Positions 39,831 through 49,049 of a stretch of DNA of 64,000 nt are shown here, one piece after another (position 1 is the stretch's first letter; each line of letters opens with the position of its first letter). This stretch comes from JAPPKS01 sp963667895 (GTDB lineage: Bacteria; Poribacteria; WGA-4E; PCPOR2b): the NCBI GenBank assembly GCA_965223985.1, contig OZ245030.1:2666001-2730000 (forward strand), given 5' to 3'. The position numbers and the translations under genes are program-made. The notes beneath the pieces were generated by a model. It worked only from the letters and a program-made list of their open reading frames with translations. It was not told where the DNA came from and did not search any database.

Positions 39831-39912
39831 TCATTGACGGGACGTTCACCTTGGAAAATAGCGGTTAATTGACTGTTAATCTCCGCCTCGATGCAGGTCA
39901 GCGTACGATGTC
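39831..39912 (+). repeat. right copy of island-flanking direct repeat
   Basis: 82 bp matching 33151-33233 in the same orientation. Together they bracket the ATPase/helicase pair, a spacing of about 6.6 kb. Confidence 0.65.
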
Positions 39913-39968
39913 AGTATATCACAGAATAGGTGTAAATGGAACTGAAATTCGCCTTTTTTCGTATTTCC

Positions 39969-39998
39969 TTGACACATGGGCCAGCTGTATGATATATT
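39969..39998 (+). promoter_or_regulatory. promoter of the GntR/ABC operon
   Basis: -35 TTGACA (39969-39974), 18-bp spacer, -10 TATATT (39993-39998). The tandem 9-bp repeats start two bases after the -10 box, so they would cover the transcription start. Confidence 0.7.
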
Positions 39999-39999
39999 A

Positions 40000-40035
40000 C
40001 CATACAAACCATACAGACCATACAGACCATACAGA
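40000..40035 (+). repeat. four 9-bp tandem repeats at the transcription start
   Basis: CCATACAAA, then three copies of CCATACAGA, without spacers. They lie between the -10 box and the Shine-Dalgarno of the GntR gene. The repeat could be an operator array or a length-variable leader. Confidence 0.85.
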
Positions 40036-40049
40036 CGAGCGAGGTGTCG

Positions 40050-40439
40050 ATGTTTTTCCACATTGATTACAACTCCAGCCAACCGATTTATCAGCAAGTC
40101 ATTGAGCAGATAAAGCTCACCGTCGTCAATGGTGGGTTAAAGCCCGGAGAACGCATGCCTTCTATCCGCGAGTTGGCGAAAACGCTGAAGATTAATCCAA
40201 CTACCGCGGCGAAAATATACAACGAGTTGGCACATGAGGGTGTGCTCGTACTGCGTCAAGGTCAGGGTGCGTTCGTCGCCTCGAAAGTAGTCTCGCTTGC
40301 GAGTGAAGAGATTTATCGAATCGTTTCGGAACATGCTCGGAAAATGCTGGTTGAAGGACTGCGGTTTGGGCTGTCCCGCGAGGAGATTGACCTGATTGTT
40401 GATGCAGAGTATCGAAGCATCCAGAAGGGGGAGCAATGA
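40050..40439 (+). CDS. GntR-family regulator, YtrA type
   Basis: 129 residues from the ATG at 40050; GAGG lies 5 nt upstream. The N-terminal winged helix-turn-helix is typical GntR (PIYQQVIEQIKLTVVNGGLK, MPSIRELAKTLKINPTTAAK, GQGAFVAS). The short C-terminal helical part (about 50 residues) is the mark of the YtrA subfamily, which represses adjacent ABC transporter operons. The ABC ATPase gene overlaps its stop (ATGA). Autoregulation through sites near its promoter is likely but not shown. Confidence 0.92.
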   Translation: MFFHIDYNSSQPIYQQVIEQIKLTVVNGGLKPGERMPSIRELAKTLKINPTTAAKIYNELAHEGVLVLRQGQGAFVASKVVSLASEEIYRIVSEHARKMLVEGLRFGLSREEIDLIVDAEYRSIQKGEQ

Positions 40440-41332
40440 GCGCGAACGTCATTCAAACACGAAATCTCACAAAAGTCTTCGAGCGCGAAAAAGCAGTTGA
40501 TTCGCTCAATTTGACGGTGCCGCAGGGCTCGGTCTTCGGATTCTTGGGCGTCAACGGCGCCGGAAAAACAACGACGGTTCGGATGATAATGGGACATCTG
40601 CATCCCACTGAAGGAGAGGTCGAGCTACTTGGTACGAATCCGTGGAAACATACCGAAGCCGAACGACGTCGTGTGGCTTATGTTTCGGACAACATGCACC
40701 TGCCGGGCTGGATGACGCCGAAGCACGCTATACAACTCAACGCGTCGCTTTATCCAGGATGGGACAGAACGCTCGCCGAAAATCTGCTTTTCGAACTCAA
40801 TTTGCACCGGTGGAAAAAATATCATACGTTCTCGAAAGGCGAGAAAGGCCGGCTCTGCCTACTACTTGCGATTTGTCAGAACGCCGATGTCCTAATCCTT
40901 GATGAACCCGCGGCGGGGCTTGATGTGGTCACACGGCACAAATTCTTCGATCTGATTCTTGAGCGGGTGTACGATGGGCGACGAACCGTTTTCCTATCGA
41001 CGCACCTGTTGAGTGACCTAGAACGTGTCGTCGACCGGCTGGTGATTCTCCATCACGGTCAATTGCATCTGTCGGGTACGCTTGATGATCTGAAAACTGA
41101 TGTCCGCGAACTCCACCTGCCCGACGCCATACCCCGCGAATCGCTTGACCGACACTTTGAGATTCTACAATATAGGTCAGATGAACAAGTGACGGTCGTC
41201 ATTGTCCGTAACTTCGACGAAGCGCGTTTTCGAGCACTCTGCCAGCAATACGGTTTGAGCGAGACTGCCCAGGTTCACGGTTTTAACTTGGAAGATTTGT
41301 TTGTGAGGCTCGTTGGGGATACAAAGAGGTGA
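40436..41332 (+). CDS. ABC transporter ATP-binding protein
   Basis: 298 residues. Walker A GVNGAGKTT, Q-loop region, a variant signature (FSKGEKGRL in place of LSGGQ), Walker B VLILDEPAAGLD and the switch His in STHLLSD. The C-terminal 80 residues form the extension common in drug/peptide export ATPases. It overlaps the YtrA-type regulator by 4 nt and precedes a permease gene. The substrate is unknown; YtrA-linked transporters often respond to cell-wall-active compounds. Confidence 0.94.
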   Translation: MSANVIQTRNLTKVFEREKAVDSLNLTVPQGSVFGFLGVNGAGKTTTVRMIMGHLHPTEGEVELLGTNPWKHTEAERRRVAYVSDNMHLPGWMTPKHAIQLNASLYPGWDRTLAENLLFELNLHRWKKYHTFSKGEKGRLCLLLAICQNADVLILDEPAAGLDVVTRHKFFDLILERVYDGRRTVFLSTHLLSDLERVVDRLVILHHGQLHLSGTLDDLKTDVRELHLPDAIPRESLDRHFEILQYRSDEQVTVVIVRNFDEARFRALCQQYGLSETAQVHGFNLEDLFVRLVGDTKR

Positions 41333-41525
41333 TAAGGGGCGTCATATGCCTTTCCTGTTCGATTGGTGCCTTGTTGGGTGTCTTTTTTGAATGCGTCATA
41401 TGCGTCCAGCAGAAATGATTGGCTGGAGGGAAGGAACGGCGTTTTGCCAAAAACACGGTTCCTAAATGGTAAATAACCACCTCGGATACTAAGGGAGGTT
41501 GGAGTTGGATCAAAGGAGGAGATAC

Positions 41526-42176
41526 ATGTCCATCGAAATACTAAAGATCGACGTGCGAAAAGTCTTGCCTTACTATGCGCCCTTTCTTTTACTAACCGTC
41601 GGGTACGTTCTCTTTCGAAAAACGCCGTTGGGGAATGACGATTGGAAAGTGAACATGATAGCCTGTCTACAGGGCATGGTTGTAGCTTGGGCGCTTTTCA
41701 ACGATGCCGCAGGGACCGGTGCGTTCATCTTCTCACGTCCATTATCGCGCAAGCGGTTGTTCCTGATACGCTGGGGTTTCGGGATTTCGCTTCAGTTGCT
41801 GACGATTGTCGCCGTATTTGTCACCATTGCCATCGGGTTACGAAGCGGAATACAGATGCTGATGAACTCACCTTATCAGCCGATGGTCAAATGGTATGAA
41901 CTGTCGGTTCTGGGGTTAATTGCACTGTATTCGATTTTGAGCTACCAGATCTTCATGTTCCTGAAGCTGCGCCTACGCATTGTAAGTGGGCGTCCGCGAA
42001 CGTGGCGAAATCTCTTGGGAACTGGGTTGCTCGTCGTGCTGTGTCTACAATTTTTGAATATACTGAATGTGTTCGGGTTCCAAGATCATGTGATGGTCGT
42101 CTACGCCGCGCTTGTGACAATATTGGGAACGTTGGCATCGCTTCACTGTTATCGTCACTTGGAGATTGAGGCTTAG
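41526..42176 (+). CDS. ABC-transporter membrane protein
   Basis: 216 residues from the ATG at 41526; AAAGGAGGAG sits just upstream and decides this start. About five hydrophobic helices (APFLLLTVGYVLF, LLTIVAVFVTIAIGL, LSVLGLIALYSIL, LGTGLLVVLCLQFL, VVYAALVTILGTL). Most likely the permease partner of the ATPase 193 nt upstream. No signature motif is seen. Confidence 0.75.
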   Translation: MSIEILKIDVRKVLPYYAPFLLLTVGYVLFRKTPLGNDDWKVNMIACLQGMVVAWALFNDAAGTGAFIFSRPLSRKRLFLIRWGFGISLQLLTIVAVFVTIAIGLRSGIQMLMNSPYQPMVKWYELSVLGLIALYSILSYQIFMFLKLRLRIVSGRPRTWRNLLGTGLLVVLCLQFLNILNVFGFQDHVMVVYAALVTILGTLASLHCYRHLEIEA

Positions 42177-42195
42177 CTACTCGGAGGTGAATATA

Positions 42196-42986
42196 ATGAA
42201 GAATGACAATCGGGCAAATCGGTGGCTCCTGAATGGGATGGCGCTCGCTATCCTTTTACCTTTGCTACTACCTGTCCTGCAGTTGATACTGCTCGACGAG
42301 CAGATAGGCAGTGGATTACTGTTCAACTTCGAAAACTGGTTGGGTTTACTAGTCATTGTCCTAGCGATAGTGCTTTATCTGACCAGTTACATTTTGGTTC
42401 TCTGGAAAGGTCGTTTACTGTTAGCGAGTAATGCCTTGGTTCTTACTCTAATTGCGCTGGGGATCTACGTGCCGATTCTCCAAAATAGCAGTGGATCGGG
42501 ACCGCGTCAGCTTGGAATACGACTCGAACCAGGGGTTAGGGTGTATTGCAACGATGTAGATCTGGGTGAAACGCTACTTGAGATCTCAGAGACAGAATTT
42601 CACGAGAAAGTGAAGCCGTGGAACACCCCACCCCGTCAGAAGATGGTTATCGGGGAGGAGTTCCTTCAAGATATCGAAAAGCATGGCTACGAAATAGCGA
42701 ACACACAACTCCGCGATGGTTCTATACCCCTTACAACTATTTCGGCCGACCGGGGTTCTCCAGCTACGACGATGCTGTGACATCCGGTTACTGGTGGCGT
42801 TTCGAGAGAAATGGTTGCACGGGGTTTGCGTCGATCCAGAATATGATGGTTTCGCATTCCTATAGCGATAAACAACCTCTCACAATATGGTCCCGTCCAC
42901 ATTTACAGTATCCGTCCGTTCAACCGTATCTGAGGCATCTGCTACACGATTTGAAGCACTCAAACCACCGACCCTCCGTGGAATGA
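42196..42986 (+). pseudogene. frameshifted membrane protein of the ABC operon
   Basis: GGAGGTGA precedes the ATG at 42196. The product begins with three hydrophobic helices and then a soluble part. Near 42718 the frame fails: the first frame ends at 42780, while a better continuation (WFYTPYNYFGRPGFSSYDDA...) runs in another frame to a stop at 42986. The same frame resumes after that stop into the 480-codon ORF at 43038. Probably one large accessory protein, now broken into pieces. Confidence 0.6.
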
Positions 42987-43037
42987 AGAACGCACGTTGG
43001 CAGCTCTGCTGGGCTGCTCTTCAGGAATATATATGAA

Positions 43038-44480
43038 ATGGGTCAGCGTGATTCGCGGGTGATGTGGGCACTTGAGATGGCGATCAAGACGGAGTTTGGC
43101 ATTCGCGAAGGAATGTCTGCGGAGAATTGGGAATTGGTCTTGGACAAGGTGATGTCGCGAGTAAGAGAAGGGGCTTCATTTCACACACTATCACCAGAGA
43201 CCATGGTGATGGACTTAATGATACCGCACAACATGAAACTCATTGAAACCAGTTTCCTTGAACGTCTCCCTCAGACAATAGATTCACAGACCCCTCTTGG
43301 TCTTGGGGACACGTGGGGTGAATCGGTGTATGGGGTCGGAATACTTAGGGTACCATTGGAATTTAGGCTCTTGGAATACGCTGTGGTGAAAAATACCCCG
43401 CCGACACTGTTCAAACGGCTTGTCTACGAATCGCGACGAGGCGAGCGATTTCTGAGTATATTGGCTAACTATTCGCGTCCGGAAGCCCTGCAGCTTGTTC
43501 GACAGTATCTCAACGAGTTTGTTCACTCCAATCCAGTTGTAAACTTCATTAATCCTTCGATGAAGAGTGTAGATCGGTGGGGAGCAGTGAACCTTGTGAC
43601 GGAGTTGCGAAATCCGGCGCTCGAGCCGGAACTACGTCGTTTCGTGCTTAAACAAGCACAGGACGACCCGGACAGGTCCGAACACTATTTGCGCAGGTTC
43701 ATCAATGCGCGTTTGGAGCGTACCCTCACGGCGGTAGAGTCGGATTCACTCGCCGAATGGATAGCTGAGACAGTACCACTTGCTGAATTCGACAAATTAC
43801 AATTCCTAACCCGAATAAATTCAGAGCGCGTGTACCGTTATGCCCGGGACATAATATTGCGTCATCCGTCCTATCTGAATAATTTAGCGTATAATTTCAT
43901 AACCTACTCAAACCCATCGTTGGATCTTTTTCTCATTGAGGTATATCAAGCCGAGTCTGCGAACGTGAAATTCGGGGGATTTGCCCCAATCACCCCTCAA
44001 CAGAAATACGTCGGTAAACTTCGTAACCTGAACAAGCTGATTCGAGGAATGCTACTCTGCGACACACCGCGTATGTACGCCTTTTTAGAAGGAATGTGGA
44101 GTGCCAGCGACGGCAACAAAATCTCGCTGCTGCAGGCGATAAAACAGGAGGCACCAAACCACTATCCACATCTGCATCGGTGGACAGCAATTATCTCGCA
44201 AATCGAGGATGTCAACACACGCCTCACTGCGATTCCGGTGCTCGACCAAATCGACACGCCGGAATCGTTGGCAATCTTGGGGGATTGGGCGTTAAGTTCA
44301 GATGCGGCGGTCAAACGCGAGGCGGAACGGGCACTTGAAAATTACCGTGAGCGAAGCCGTCGAGCGAAAGAACTTTTGGCAGGCAGCATCAAACCGGATG
44401 ATCTGCTCGTCGGTCAAACGGCGTATGTTTGGGATGGGAAGGATTATGTGCCGGAGGCGGCAACTTCGGGGAATAGATGA
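43038..44480 (+). CDS. repeat-containing protein, probable 3' part of a broken gene
   Basis: 480 residues, helical, with HEAT-like repeats towards the C terminus (IDTPESLAILGDWALSSDAA, VKREAERALENYRERSRRA). No Shine-Dalgarno before the ATG, and its frame continues upstream into the preceding pseudogene after a single TGA at 42984-42986, so it is probably the remainder of that gene. No enzyme motif is seen. A terminator follows. Confidence 0.55.
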   Translation: MGQRDSRVMWALEMAIKTEFGIREGMSAENWELVLDKVMSRVREGASFHTLSPETMVMDLMIPHNMKLIETSFLERLPQTIDSQTPLGLGDTWGESVYGVGILRVPLEFRLLEYAVVKNTPPTLFKRLVYESRRGERFLSILANYSRPEALQLVRQYLNEFVHSNPVVNFINPSMKSVDRWGAVNLVTELRNPALEPELRRFVLKQAQDDPDRSEHYLRRFINARLERTLTAVESDSLAEWIAETVPLAEFDKLQFLTRINSERVYRYARDIILRHPSYLNNLAYNFITYSNPSLDLFLIEVYQAESANVKFGGFAPITPQQKYVGKLRNLNKLIRGMLLCDTPRMYAFLEGMWSASDGNKISLLQAIKQEAPNHYPHLHRWTAIISQIEDVNTRLTAIPVLDQIDTPESLAILGDWALSSDAAVKREAERALENYRERSRRAKELLAGSIKPDDLLVGQTAYVWDGKDYVPEAATSGNR

Positions 44481-44583
44481 GAGTTGTCTGAATCGCAGAT
44501 TGAGCGTATGACTTGAAGAACACAGACGGATTCAGACCTGACTTTCACTGGGAACGGAATGCCCTGGAAAGCATCTAGAAACC

Positions 44584-44611
44584 GAAGTTTTTGGCAAAAA
44601 CTCGTTTTTTT
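44584..44611 (+). terminator. rho-independent terminator
   Basis: AGTTTTT (44586-44592), loop GGC, AAAAACT (44596-44602), extended by a CG/CG pair, followed by seven Ts (44605-44611). It closes the GntR/ABC operon on the plus strand. Confidence 0.75.
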
Positions 44612-44635
44612 GTCGCCACGGCATGACAATCGCCC

Positions 44636-45691
44636 TCAACGACATTGCAGGTTTACGACGGCTGATTCGTCAATTGAGATTTGGCGCTGGACAGAGTTGA
44701 TACGAACCTGTAATCCGAAAGGGATAACAAACACGGGGTCGGTATGTCCAAAGTCCATGTTGGTGACAATCGGCAACTCGACCAACCCATATTCTACCCT
44801 GATTGTGTTGCAAAGCGCGTCGTCGTAGCTTTGAAACATCTCAGGTGGAATCTGTCCTCCGGGTCTCCCGAATAGGATACCCCTGAGGTTTTCAAGAACG
44901 CCCATCGCTGCGAGTGACCGAATGAACTCCGTTAGTCGCGTTGGTGGAGGTGCTTCTTCGGATGTTTCGAGGAAGAGAACAGCCCCGCGAAGCGATTCTA
45001 CCGACGGCCAATAGGGTGAACCGCGAAGCCAGTCCAACACTTCAACTCACCCACCAAATAGCATTCCTTTGACCTCGCCGCGATTCTGATGAAATACCCA
45101 ACCTGTGGGTGGATTCAGTTTTCGTTTTATGGACTGATTTGCCGGGTCTGACCAATCCAAATACTCGGCAGTCCATCCCGTCTGGTTCGGTTCGATAAGC
45201 CCAATCGGCTCGGCGGAAAATAGCGTTTTACGGACTGAATCAATCATATAAGGAAACATGCCTCCATTTTCGGCGAATCCGGTCATTAACGCGGGACCGT
45301 AAAACGAAACAAGCCCCGTCTTAAAACAGGCAGCGTGCGATATGGTTGTATCCGAATAGCCCATGAATATCTTTGGGTTAGCCCGAATGATGTCCAAATC
45401 CAAGTATGGAAGGATGCGGATCGAATCTTCTCCGCCGATCGTAGAAATTATTCCATCAATTGTATCATCGGCAAAGGCAGTCATCAAATCGTCGGCGCGC
45501 GCTTTCGGATTCTTGGAAAGCCAGTCCGGGTTGCGCAAGGCGTGCTCGGTTTCGATAACGGTTACGCCAAATTCTTCCTCGAATTGCCGCTTCCCGACTT
45601 CGTAACGGTAACGGAATGTTCCTGCCCCGCCCCAGGACAGTGAAATTGCGGCAACGCGGCTGCCGCAACGCAACATTTGGGGCTTAATCAT
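44636..45691 (-). pseudogene. S66 LD-carboxypeptidase (MccF-like) with one in-frame TGA
   Basis: 351 codons with one TGA at 45047-45049 (codon 215) in otherwise continuous homology. The first part has the nucleophile motif FMGYSDTT (Ser113). The second part has the Glu of FLETSEEAP and the His of MDFGHTDP, completing the Ser-Glu-His triad of S66 serine peptidases. These cleave murein tetrapeptides or microcin-type peptides. From memory of the family, the TGA falls at a Cys in a GGCLEVL-like segment. It may be a nonsense mutation (most likely) or a recoded codon; no good SECIS-like stem was found after it. Confidence 0.72.
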
Positions 45692-45737
45692 ATCCTAACC
45701 TACCTTTAGACGAAATCCCCTTGTTCTGCGAATAGCA

Positions 45738-45797
45738 ATTGACGTATCCAAAAAGACATGGAAACGCAATGATTATGTAACATCCCCAAGATACAAT
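45738..45797 (+). repeat. 60-bp dispersed repeat, copy A
   Basis: Matches 48281-48340 with about 85 percent identity by eye: TTGACGT, CAAAAAGACATG, AAACG, and TGTAACATCCCCA are shared. It lies about 80 bp before the start of the endonuclease/exonuclease/phosphatase pseudogene. Confidence 0.7.
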
Positions 45798-45879
45798 TGG
45801 AAACAGAGGGTACAAACCATTCTGTTGGCTGTTGCACTGAACTCAATTTTCGTAAGAACTGAATAGGAGGTTACGTACA

Positions 45880-46695
45880 GTGGTTGAAGGACCGACATGG
45901 ATAGAAGCAAGTCCAACTGATTTGGCGATGCAGGAGTCGAGAACCGTATTTGTACTTAACGCATGGAGCCTTCCGCTCTGGTTGTCCTACAGGAACAGAC
46001 CTCGGCAAAGGAAACTCGTCGCCCATCTAAAGAAACACCTGCCGGATTATGTTTTTCTTCAAGAAATGTGGCGTTCACACGAGGTGAACTGGTTGGAAAA
46101 ACAGATGACCGAATATCAATTGTTTCGATCGGGTCAGAAGCACCAATTGATGAATAGGGGCGGTTTAGTTACGCTAATCACGTCAACGAAGGAGCATAAG
46201 CCAATTTTCGAGCCTTTTTGAAGACCGCAGTGCGGAAATTTTTTGAGGAGACGCATGCCGGAAAAGGCGTGCTATTGGTCACAGATAGGAACGGACTGAC
46301 AGCAGGAAATACACATCTACATTCGCCGGGAACAGATAGAGCAGTATTCACCGAGACACAATTCAGGATAATTTTGAAACTTGAGGAGGTCTATCTCCAG
46401 CTAGTTATGGCAGGTGGTTATAATTTGCCATACAAACGCCGTGTAGAGTTGAACGCTGAGTAGGGTGTGCCTTTCAAAATCTTCGACACCGATGCTACCT
46501 ACGATCCCAGCATCAGTCCGCTAACTCGTAAAGGGGTTAATCGGTTTGCCGGAATCGGTGGGGAACGGACCCCCATTGATGGACTTATGGTTCGCGGAAA
46601 CGCAATCAAACTCAGGTATAGTGGTGTTTTCAGAACGCCACTATACCTGACCCATTATGGTGTCGCTGGCTTGCTCTCTGTGAACAACTCAATCC
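45880..46695 (+). pseudogene. endonuclease/exonuclease/phosphatase-family gene, broken
   Basis: AGGAGG lies 9 nt before a GTG. The start VLNAWSLPLW and VFLQEMWRS match sphingomyelinase/EEP-type phosphoesterases; later blocks include AGNTHLHSPG, IFDTDATYDP and a C-terminal THYGVAGLL. The frame is lost in a T run at 46215-46219, where one base appears to be missing, and a TAG at 46461-46463 interrupts the second part. The end is approximate. The intact protein would hydrolyse phosphodiesters or sphingolipid-type head groups. Confidence 0.75.
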
Positions 46696-46797
46696 GTAAA
46701 ATCTCGTTGTGCCCCGAGTCGAACTATGTTGTCAACTTGACACATTTCGACATGGCTCGGTTTTCAATTTTGGTTTCCGGTTGTCGAATTTGCCGAC

Positions 46798-47880
46798 TTA
46801 ATTGGGTTCCAATCGCACTGCTCCCGATTCACCATCCAAGTCCAATATCTCCGCGTTGCGTAGACTTTTAGGCTTTCCAACTTGCATCAGAATGTACAAG
46901 AGAATCCCATCCAAGATGAGAACGAAGTAGAAGGTCAGAAACCGCCAACCGGCGATGACGATACCGAGAATCTCCTTCGGTAAAACAGGTTGAAAGAGAA
47001 GGTAAAACAGGGTTTCGCTGCTACCTGTAGCCCCGGGGGTAGGGACAAAGAGCGCCAACGCGTAAACAAGCCATTGGAGCGCGAAGAAGCGCACAGGTTC
47101 GACCGGAAGTCCTAGACTCGCCACCAGCGCTGCGGCTACTGAATACCGGCATGTCCACTGTATCCCCAATATGAGCAAGCACAACATTAAACGTTATTTG
47201 CCCAGCCGACCAATCATTGCGTAGGCATTCTTGAAATCTGACCAGAATTCCAAAAATCGCACCCTCAACCGCAGGAACCCGGGAATTTTACACGGGAATT
47301 GACGTTTAGCAAAGAGGATACCTGCTATGCCGACCAATAAAGCGATGAGAACACTCCACATCCAATTCAATTCATGGAGAGGGTTGCGAATTGCATCAAA
47401 AATGGGCATGTTCCACGCGGATGAAATACCCACGGCAACCGGGACGCTGATGAGAAAGAAGATTGCATCTTCAAATGTCGCAAGTGTCGTCAAGCATGCT
47501 GCAGCACCTGGACTCAACCTATTCTGGATCAACATTGCGACTTTAAGCGGGCCTCCGCCAACGGCTGTAGGAGTAATCGACGCTACCAATTCGGTGCTAA
47601 TTGTGACTTTGAAGAATTCGATTGCGCGAATTCGATAGCCGAGGAATCGGGTCCAGATGACGCATCGAAGCGTGTGTCCTGCCCATGGGACCAGACTTAA
47701 CATCGCAGCGAGGGCGAGATAGCGAAGGTCGAAACGAACCAAAGTATTGAGTGAGTCCCGGTCTATCGTCCATAGTGAGAATAGAAGATTTCCCGTAACA
47801 CCAGTGGCGACGAGAAGGAAAACCCACCGGAAAATCTTGTGAAAATTGGGGAAAGGTTGTTGGGGTAGCTGTTTTTGCAT
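46798..47880 (-). pseudogene. LPG-synthase-like membrane protein with internal TAA
   Basis: One continuous frame of 360 codons interrupted by TAA at 47194-47196. The sequence shows several membrane helices and the ELVASITPTAVGGGPLK and PTPGATGSSE motifs of the lysylphosphatidylglycerol synthase transmembrane (UPF0104) family. These proteins flip or transfer lipids in the inner membrane. The stop lies about two thirds along, between helices. A MITE-like element sits about 30 bp before the start codon. Confidence 0.78.
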
Positions 47881-47911
47881 TGACCGAGTTTAACTCCTCA
47901 AATGGAAGACG

Positions 47912-48073
47912 TAGGATTTACGCACCTCAGGTAATGGTCGCCTAAACCGTTGTGCTACTACCAAACCTAACGACCAAATGTAGTTGCCGGATTCATCGGG
48001 CGTCGGTAGTTGTGTTCGCCGACGATGAATCGTCGAACGGCGAAGTATTGAGTGTTCAACTGCGTAAGTCCTA
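47912..48073. mobile_element. MITE-like element with IS-type ends
   Basis: 162 bp bounded by TAGGATTTACGCA (47912-47924) and TGCGTAAGTCCTA (48061-48073), a 13-bp inverted pair with one mismatch, nearly the ends of the window's 1091-bp IS. No ORF. Inside is a strong hairpin: GATTCAT then CGTCGG (47990-48006, 4-nt bulge) pairs with CCGACGATGAATC (48019-48031). It could be mobilised by the IS transposase. No target duplication is evident. Confidence 0.65.
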
Positions 48074-48280
48074 TGTCAATTTGTCGATCGGACGAGAGCG
48101 GATGAATTGATATTGACAGCATTATAGCAAGAAGATGTTACGGGAATATTTCAATCCTGTGGGATTTTCATGTCAGTAGGATAGGCTGGAGCTAAGGCGA
48201 GAGCTGAATTCGGCAATCCATCGGAAGCGGCAGCGTGAGTAAGCCACCTTGTTGACTAATCCGCGTGTTCTGTGGAAAGC

Positions 48281-48340
48281 GTTGACGTGTTCAAAAAGAC
48301 ATGAAAACGTAATTATTCTGTAACATCCCCATGATACATT
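48281..48340 (+). repeat. 60-bp dispersed repeat, copy B
   Basis: Copy of 45738-45797, located about 95 bp before the glycosyltransferase pseudogene. Both copies stand in the same place relative to an unrelated gene start, so they may carry a shared promoter. Confidence 0.7.
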
Positions 48341-48435
48341 AAACCGAACAGGAATTGCTGGTAATACCGTTGATGAATTGCTAAAGTGGCGACGGCGTGC
48401 ACGCGGTTCTACACATGTAAAGGACATCTTATATT

Positions 48436-49049
48436 ATGGCTACAATGTTTTATAGCCTATTCGGGGAGGGTCGTGGTCACGCCACACTTGTCTGCGCCAT
48501 TGTCGAAGATCTGCGAAAGTTTCATCAGATAGTGATTACGCACCTGGACAAGCCTACGAACTGCTGAGTCCGGTGTATCAAGCGATTGATGTGGTCGTCA
48601 GACATATTCCGGGTTTAGCGTTTCATTATACAAGCTGTCACCAACTCAACAACCTGAAAACGGGGTTGAAAGGTCTCTGCTACATCGCCAAATATGCGGC
48701 GCTTTCCCGCCGGCTGCGGGCTGATATTGAGAAAGAGACTCCGGATCTGGTGATAACTGACTTTGAACCGACGCTGCCGAGAGTAGCGCGTCATGTAGGG
48801 GTTCCTTTCATCAGCTTCGATCGCCAGCACGTTTGACTCGTCTCAGACCTAAGTACACTTCCGAAAGATCTGAGAAGGCACGCATTTTTTATGGCACAGA
48901 TTGTACGTGGCTATTGCCATGGTCAAGTGCAAACCGTCGATTTCCCTACACTCAAACCCAAGGTGCAGGATGTCTCTCAGGTTGGTGTGCTGCTGCGGCC
49001 CGAGGTGCTTGAAGCTACCACTCAAAGCCCTTGCGCAACGTCAGAGTGA
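48436..49049 (+). pseudogene. glycosyltransferase remnant
   Basis: The start MATMFYSLFGEGRGHAT matches the nucleotide-sugar glycosyltransferases (MGT/UDPGT-like) with a G-x-G-x-GH motif. One base is missing near 48537, shifting the frame into YELLSPVYQAIDVVV and DLVITDFEPTLPRVA. A TGA at 48834-48836 follows FISFDRQHV, and the frame ends at 49047-49049. The C-terminal acceptor/donor domain is absent, replaced by a radical SAM remnant. Confidence 0.7.

Noticed and set aside
39550..39849. 99-codon minus-strand frame upstream of the helicase remnant
   Set aside because: No ribosome-binding site, no recognised motif, basic biased composition, and it overlaps the right direct repeat.
41333..41525. 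Inverted repeat AGGAAC/GTTCCT and a repeated GCGTCATATGC before the permease
   Set aside because: Short, no T run, and not placed like a known operator; could be chance.
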